Source: an uncultured Haemophilus sp. (GTDB taxonomy: Bacteria > Pseudomonadota > Gammaproteobacteria > Enterobacterales > Pasteurellaceae). Taken from it: 8,872 bases of DNA. How positions within the stretch are numbered: position 1 is the first letter of the stretch; the number at the start of each line of letters is the position of its first letter. The position numbers were made by a program, and so were the translations under genes. The notes under the pieces are model-generated. The model ran no database searches. It worked only from the letters and a program-made list of their open reading frames with translations, and had not been told where the DNA came from. Location of the stretch: contig NZ_CALJRX010000196.1 in the NCBI RefSeq assembly GCF_937976265.1, positions 1-8,872 of the forward strand. Reading direction: 5' to 3'. This document shows positions 4,906 through 8,872 of this stretch, piece by piece.

Positions 4906-7572
4906 TTAAGCGTAAAGCGGATTTAAAATTTCGGTTTTTAAACCAAATTTCGCGATTGCATCAGCCACCACTTTCGCATCAAATTTGCCTTGTTTTGCAA
5001 GCTCATGTAATGCTGCAACCACCACATAACGTGCATCCACTTCAAAGTGTTCACGTAAGTTTTCACGGCTGTCTGAACGACCGAAACCATCAGTACCTAA
5101 TACGTGATAGCTTTGTGCAGGAATGAAGGCACGAACTTGTTCTGCGAATAATTTCATGTAGTCAGTAGCCGCAACAGCTGGTGCATCATTCATTACTTGT
5201 GCAATGTAAGGTACGCGTGGTGTTTCTGTTGGGTGTAACATATTCCAACGTACGGCATCCGCACCTTCACGCGCCACTTCAGTGAATGAAGGCACACTAT
5301 ATACATCTGAGCTTACGCCATATTCATTTGCAAGGATTTGTGCTGCTTCACGAACGTGACGGAAGATCGCACCAGAACCTAATAATTGTACATGACCTTT
5401 GTTGCCTTTCGCTTCAACGGTTTCAAATTTATAAAGACCTTTACGAATGCCCTCTTCTGCGCCTTTTGGCATTGCTGGTTGTTCGTAAGTTTCGTTTAAT
5501 GTGGTGATGTAGTAGAACACATCTTCTTGTTTTTCACCGTACATACGGTTGATACCGTCTTGTAGGATAACTGCCACTTCATAAACATAAGCAGGGTCAT
5601 AAGACACACAGTTAGGAATAACAAGAGATTGAATATGGCTGTGACCATCTTCGTGTTGTAAACCTTCACCATTTAATGTTGTACGGCCAGAAGTACCACC
5701 GATCATGAAACCACGTGCTAATTGGTCACCTGCTGCCCACATTAAGTCACCCACACGTTGGAAACCAAACATTGAGTAGTAGATAAAGAATGGAATCATC
5801 GGAAGGTTATTGACAGAGTATGAGTTCGCTGCCGCTAACCAAGATGATGCCGCACCTAATTCATTGATACCTTCTTGTAATACTTGACCATCTTTCGCTT
5901 CACGGTAGTACGCCACTAAATCACGGTCAGAAGGCACATAGTTTTGACCATGTGGGTTGTAAATACCGATTTGGCGGAATAAACCTTCCATACCGAAAGT
6001 ACGCGCTTCGTCAGCGATAATTGGCACAATTTGTTTACCAATGTTTTTATCTTTCAATAAGGTATTTAAGAAACGTACAAATGCCATTGTAGTTGAAATT
6101 GGACGAGCTTGTTCTTCCAATAATGGTGCAAATTCTTCCAATGATGGCACTTTAAATTCAGTGGTGAATTTTGGTAAACGTTTTGGTAAATAACCGTTTA
6201 ACGCTTTACGTCTGCCGTGAAGATAATTGTACTCTTCCGAACCTTCTGGGAAGGTGATGTATGGATAGTTAGGAATATCTTCATCTTTAATATCTAATTG
6301 GAAATGATCACGGAAAGATTTTAAGCTTTCGAGTGACATTTTTTTCGATTGGTGCGCAGTATTTTTACTTTCTGCTTCAGGAATTTTATAACCTTTAACC
6401 ATGTGCGCTAAGATCACAACAGGTTTACCTGCAGTTTGCGCTTTATGGAATGCGGCATAAAGTTTTTCTGAATCGTGACCACCACGTCTTAATGCCCAGA
6501 TTTCATCATCTGTCATATCTGCCACTAATGCAGCGGTTTCTGGATAACGACCGAAGAAGTGTTCACGAACGTATGCACCATTCTTAGATTTGAAGGTTAA
6601 ATAGTCACCATCAAGCACTTCCATCATTAATTGGGTTAATTTGCCGGTAGTATCTTTTGCAAATAATTTATCCCAGCCACTACCCCACATGACTTTGATC
6701 ACTTCCCAACCTGCACCAGCAAATAAACCTTCTAATTCTTGAACGATTTTGCCGTTACCCGTTACAGGACCATCTAAACGTTGCAAGTTACAGCTTACAA
6801 CGAAGATTAAGTTATCTAAGCCTTCACGTGCTGCGAATGTTAAATCACCTTTTGCTTCGATTTCGTCCATCTCACCGTCACCAAGGAAAGCATACACTTT
6901 TTGATCTTTGGTGTCTTTTAAACCACGGTTGTCTAAGTATTTTAAGAAACGAGCAGTACGGATCGCATTTACAGGGCCTAAACCCATAGATACGGTCGAG
7001 AATTGCCAGAATTCAGGCATTAATTTCGGGTGCGGGTAAGAAGAAAGACCTTTGCCTGGTTCACATTCCTGACGGAAATTATTCATTTGTTCTTCAGTAA
7101 TACGACCTTCAAGAAATGCACGAGCATACATACCTGGTGCTGCGTGGCCTTGGAAGAAGACTAAGTCACCGCCGTTTTTATCAGTCGCCGCTTTGAAGAA
7201 GTGGTTAAAACAAACTTCATACATGCTTGCTGCAGATTGATAAGTTGAAATGTGACCACCTAATTCAAGATCTTTTTTCTGGCCACGTAATACTGCCATG
7301 ATCGCATTCCAACGTACAGCACTACGAATACGACGCTCAATAGCTTTATCACCTGGGTATGCTGGCTGTTCAGAAAGTGGGATGGTATTGACATAAGGGG
7401 TTGTTACGCCACCTTTTGCAATGTTCACACCACCATTACGTGCCTGATCAATCACCTGATTGATGATGTAATGCGCACGCTCTGCGCCTTCTGCACGAAT
7501 TAATGAATCAACAGCTGACAACCAATCCTGTGTTTCAATTGGGTCAATATCGTTTACTAAGGTATCTGACAT
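4906..7572 (-). CDS. aceE: Pyruvate dehydrogenase E1 component, homodimeric type
   Basis: This encodes 888 residues against 887 in E. coli AceE. It is the thiamine-diphosphate-dependent E1 that decarboxylates pyruvate and reductively acetylates the lipoyl arms of AceF. The thiamine-diphosphate motif starts at GDG 231-233 (GDGEMDE) and ends with Asn262 in CNLQRLDGP. Active-site histidines known from E. coli are present at His107 (GGHISTYQS), His143 (QGHAAPG) and His407 (NTAHQSKK). The transketolase-like central and C-terminal domains are complete. AAGGA on the minus strand (7583-7579) is the ribosome binding site for the ATG at 7572. It is the first gene of the aceE-aceF-lpdA operon. Unlike the E. 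coli locus, no pdhR precedes it; mgsA is divergent instead. No frame disruption or missing key residue was seen. Confidence 0.98.
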   Translation of the reverse strand: MSDTLVNDIDPIETQDWLSAVDSLIRAEGAERAHYIINQVIDQARNGGVNIAKGGVTTPYVNTIPLSEQPAYPGDKAIERRIRSAVRWNAIMAVLRGQKKDLELGGHISTYQSAASMYEVCFNHFFKAATDKNGGDLVFFQGHAAPGMYARAFLEGRITEEQMNNFRQECEPGKGLSSYPHPKLMPEFWQFSTVSMGLGPVNAIRTARFLKYLDNRGLKDTKDQKVYAFLGDGEMDEIEAKGDLTFAAREGLDNLIFVVSCNLQRLDGPVTGNGKIVQELEGLFAGAGWEVIKVMWGSGWDKLFAKDTTGKLTQLMMEVLDGDYLTFKSKNGAYVREHFFGRYPETAALVADMTDDEIWALRRGGHDSEKLYAAFHKAQTAGKPVVILAHMVKGYKIPEAESKNTAHQSKKMSLESLKSFRDHFQLDIKDEDIPNYPYITFPEGSEEYNYLHGRRKALNGYLPKRLPKFTTEFKVPSLEEFAPLLEEQARPISTTMAFVRFLNTLLKDKNIGKQIVPIIADEARTFGMEGLFRQIGIYNPHGQNYVPSDRDLVAYYREAKDGQVLQEGINELGAASSWLAAANSYSVNNLPMIPFFIYYSMFGFQRVGDLMWAAGDQLARGFMIGGTSGRTTLNGEGLQHEDGHSHIQSLVIPNCVSYDPAYVYEVAVILQDGINRMYGEKQEDVFYYITTLNETYEQPAMPKGAEEGIRKGLYKFETVEAKGNKGHVQLLGSGAIFRHVREAAQILANEYGVSSDVYSVPSFTEVAREGADAVRWNMLHPTETPRVPYIAQVMNDAPAVAATDYMKLFAEQVRAFIPAQSYHVLGTDGFGRSDSRENLREHFEVDARYVVVAALHELAKQGKFDAKVVADAIAKFGLKTEILNPLYA

Positions 7573-7604
7573 AGTCTTTCCTTATTTTACTGAGTGAAAA
7601 TGAA

Positions 7605-7622
7605 GTTTGGTCATAGCCAAAC
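7605..7622. promoter_or_regulatory. Operator-like inverted repeat GTTTGG-N6-CCAAAC
   Basis: Perfect 6-base arms flank a 6-base centre, ending 33 bases before the aceE start codon. If the candidate promoter is right, it lies early in the transcript, where a repressor could block elongation or the RNA could fold as a small hairpin. It recalls the TGGT-N3-ACCA operators of FadR/PdhR/LldR-type GntR regulators, but its spacing is one base longer, so the resemblance may be misleading. Confidence 0.4.
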
Positions 7623-7637
7623 ACGAAAATCAAGCTT

Positions 7638-7675
7638 GTTAATCAATGTTACAAACATTTAACAAATCTTGTAAA
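7638..7675 (-). promoter_or_regulatory. aceE: Candidate aceE promoter with ArcA-like repeats
   Basis: On the minus strand TTTACA (7675-7670, 5 of 6) and TAACAT (7651-7646, 4 of 6) are 18 bases apart, predicting a start near 7639 and a leader of about 66 bases. The spacer and -10 also hold GTTAA and GTAAC half-sites about 11 bases apart, like the direct repeats bound by ArcA. Repression of pyruvate dehydrogenase by ArcA without oxygen is known in E. coli. Here it is inference from a modest match. Confidence 0.35.
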
Positions 7676-7759
7676 TTTTAGAAGATTTTTTGCAAGAAAG
7701 ATAGTAGATTTTCACTGTTCTGGTGGTTTTCTTCCTGTTATTTCCATACTTGTGATTAA

Positions 7760-7768
7760 AAGTGCGGT
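7760..7768 (+). repeat. Hin-type DNA uptake signal sequence
   Basis: An exact AAGTGCGGT core on the plus strand, followed by CATTTTAG and, after six bases, a second T-run (TTTT), as in the extended consensus. It lies in the divergent aceE-mgsA spacer and is the only perfect + copy in the window. Confidence 0.9.
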
Positions 7769-7790
7769 CATTTTAGGAATGATTTTCTGA

Positions 7791-7810
7791 TTTGAGTCAA
7801 AGCATGCTTT
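7791..7810. repeat. Two overlapping palindromes upstream of mgsA
   Basis: TTTGAGTCAAA at 7791-7801 (5-base arms around one G) overlaps the perfect 12-base palindrome AAAGCATGCTTT at 7799-7810. The half-sequence TCAAAGC at 7797-7803 recurs inverted as GCTTTGA at 7831-7837. The cluster lies 44 to 90 bases before the mgsA ATG and could be a regulator site; no known family motif fits. Confidence 0.5.
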
Positions 7811-7880
7811 ACATATTGCATTCAATACCCGCTTTGATCTAAAGTGCTCGCATACTTTTTAGCTTTATAGAGGATAAAAT

Positions 7881-8339
7881 ATGAATACCACAACTCGCCC
7901 AATCTTTTCTCATAAACGAATAGCGCTCGTTGCACATGATAGCTGCAAACAAAACCTGCTCAATTGGGTAAAGAAACATAAAGAAGCTCTCGCTCTCCAT
8001 CAACTTTATGCAACAGGTACAACTGGCCATCTATTGGCAAGAGAAACGGGACTTGAAATAGCCCCGCTATTAAGTGGCCCGATGGGAGGCGATCAACAAC
8101 TTGGTGGCCTGATTGCCGAGAAAAAAATTGATATGCTGATTTTCTTTTGGGATCCGATGAACGCAGCACCACATGATCCTGATGTAAAAGCGCTCCTGCG
8201 TATTGCAACTGTCTGGAATATTCCAGCGGCTATTAATCAAAGCACAGCCGATTTCCTTTTAACATCAAGCTTATTTGATCAAGAAATCAATATTGATATT
8301 CCCGATTATGAAGGATATTTAAAAGCTCGTTTAGACTAA
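7881..8339 (+). CDS. mgsA: Methylglyoxal synthase
   Basis: This 152-residue protein has the same length as E. coli MgsA and aligns throughout. It converts dihydroxyacetone phosphate to methylglyoxal and phosphate in the cytosol, releasing phosphate when sugar phosphates build up. Catalytic residues stand at the E. coli positions: Asp71 in GPMGGDQQ, Asp91 in FFWDP, and His98 and Asp101 in PHDPDVKALL. The phosphate-binding stretch ATGTTG (44-49) and the early VAHDSCK motif (17-23) are also present. GAGGA at 7870-7874 is a well-placed ribosome binding site. It is transcribed alone, divergently from aceE, and ends at a strong bidirectional terminator. Context suggests coordination between pyruvate oxidation and the methylglyoxal bypass, but that is inference. 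Nothing is missing or unusual. Confidence 0.97.
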   Translation: MNTTTRPIFSHKRIALVAHDSCKQNLLNWVKKHKEALALHQLYATGTTGHLLARETGLEIAPLLSGPMGGDQQLGGLIAEKKIDMLIFFWDPMNAAPHDPDVKALLRIATVWNIPAAINQSTADFLLTSSLFDQEINIDIPDYEGYLKARLD

Positions 8340-8376
8340 ACAATGATACCGTAGTCAAATAATCTCAACCTAATAA

Positions 8377-8406
8377 AAAAGGAGATAAATTACTTTATCT
8401 CCTTTT
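8377..8406. terminator. Bidirectional terminator between mgsA and the DUF945 gene
   Basis: A perfect 13-base-pair stem, AAAAGGAGATAAA at 8377-8389 and its complement at 8394-8406, has a TTAC loop. The arm ends give T-runs on both strands: four T on +, and six on the minus strand where 8375-8380 is read as T. It should end both mgsA (stop at 8339) and the convergent gene ending at 8423. No uptake signal is involved here. Confidence 0.9.
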
Positions 8407-8422
8407 GATTGTTTAGCCGTTA

Positions 8423-8872
8423 TTACTTAACCTGCATTGCTGCACCCATTATTAACATAAATAATACGCCTTGAACTTGCTCTTCTGGAATCACTTGACC
8501 ATTAAGTTTCAGTTCGCCCTTTTCAAGCACTAAGTTAAGCGTCACATTTTTATCATTATTTACCACAATATTTTGTGCTGCCGCTTGCTTAGCTTGCTCT
8601 TCAATTTGTGCTTTAATTAACGCTTTATCTGCTTCTGGATCTAATTGCGTCATAAGTTTTACTACAGTGGCTTTATCTACATGAATATTTACAGAGAAAT
8701 CCGTAAATTGTTTATATAAACTCCCCGCCATTAAATCAAATTTTGGATCTTTCGCTAACGCTACATTTAAATCTAATGACACTTTACCTTGATCATCTGA
8801 AATGGAAACAGGATTCAGTTTAATTTGAGGCTGATTATTAAAAATAGCCATACCATGATTTTCAACCCATGA
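8423..8872 (-). CDS. C-terminal part of a YdgA-like DUF945 protein (5' end outside window)
   Basis: The frame is open to the window edge, so only the last 149 residues are seen. An internal Met at 8851 is preceded in frame by SWVENHG, and there is no stop, so this is not a complete small protein. The visible part (IFNNQPQIKLNPVSISDD, LDLNVALAKDPKFDL) is beta-rich with one Ala/Gln-rich helical stretch (ADKALIKAQIEEQAKQAAAQ). It ends in a hydrophobic stretch, GVLFMLIMGAAMQVK. It resembles the C-terminal end of YdgA/DUF945 proteins, which are about 500 residues in E. coli and of unclear function. In H. influenzae such a gene is, as I recall, close to mgsA, which supports the call. The signal or membrane anchor expected at the N-terminus lies outside the window. 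It converges on mgsA and shares its terminator. Confidence 0.75.
   Translation of the reverse strand, partial: SWVENHGMAIFNNQPQIKLNPVSISDDQGKVSLDLNVALAKDPKFDLMAGSLYKQFTDFSVNIHVDKATVVKLMTQLDPEADKALIKAQIEEQAKQAAAQNIVVNNDKNVTLNLVLEKGELKLNGQVIPEEQVQGVLFMLIMGAAMQVK

Larger units (their letters stand above)
7573..7880. promoter_or_regulatory. Divergent control region between aceE and mgsA
   Basis: These 308 bases lie between two divergent starts and hold no convincing coding sequence. Readable elements are the aceE ribosome binding site, an inverted repeat at 7605-7622, a candidate aceE promoter with ArcA-like GTTA repeats at 7638-7675, an uptake signal at 7760-7768, overlapping palindromes at 7791-7810 and the mgsA ribosome binding site GAGGA at 7870-7874. 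I could not identify a good promoter for mgsA: the hexamers in 7790-7860 are weak or badly spaced. Confidence 0.7.

Noticed and set aside
4878..5126. Plus-strand open frames opposite aceE, here and at 5286-5507
   Set aside because: They are antisense to conserved aceE coding sequence and have no ribosome binding site or recognisable domain.
7839..8208. Minus-strand open frames across mgsA
   Set aside because: They lie opposite a fully conserved enzyme gene and show no independent coding signs.
8423..8851. A complete 142-residue protein starting at the Met at 8851
   Set aside because: The frame stays open to the window edge with family-like residues before this Met, so it is a truncated longer gene.

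Overview
The window comes from a Pasteurellaceae genome, most likely Haemophilus and close to H. parainfluenzae or H. influenzae. It is AT-rich, carries four exact copies of the Hin-type DNA uptake signal AAGTGCGGT, all outside genes, and has the order aceE-aceF-lpdA divergent from mgsA. Species-level placement is inference. The first 13 bases are identical to the shared 3' end of Illumina adapters, so the window very probably starts at an untrimmed contig end and says nothing about what lies upstream.

Layout: (1) 14-665, an SOS-type promoter with a perfect LexA box, then a 149-codon UmuD-like gene on + that has lost the protease nucleophile, the general base and apparently the cleavage site, ended by a bidirectional terminator built from uptake signals. 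(2) 687-1238, minus strand, a lipoprotein NlpC/P60 murein endopeptidase resembling MepS/Spr. (3) 1351-7572, minus strand, the pyruvate dehydrogenase operon aceE-aceF-lpdA, with a terminator after lpdA and a hairpin plus uptake signal in each internal spacer. No pdhR precedes aceE. (4) 7573-7880, a divergent control region with several dyads. (5) 7881-8339, + strand, mgsA, followed by a strong bidirectional terminator. (6) 8423-8872, minus strand, the C-terminal end of a YdgA/DUF945-type protein that runs off the window.

The three operon genes encode the E1, E2 and E3 subunits of one complex that turns pyruvate into acetyl-CoA, CO2 and NADH. The divergent mgsA makes methylglyoxal from dihydroxyacetone phosphate, a bypass of lower glycolysis, so the 308-base region between them separates two fates of glycolytic carbon. 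All core metabolic genes look intact and ordinary.

The least ordinary item is the SOS-controlled, apparently protease-dead UmuD-like gene with no umuC beside it on its downstream side. I see no multi-gene novel system, CRISPR array, insertion sequence, tRNA or rRNA.
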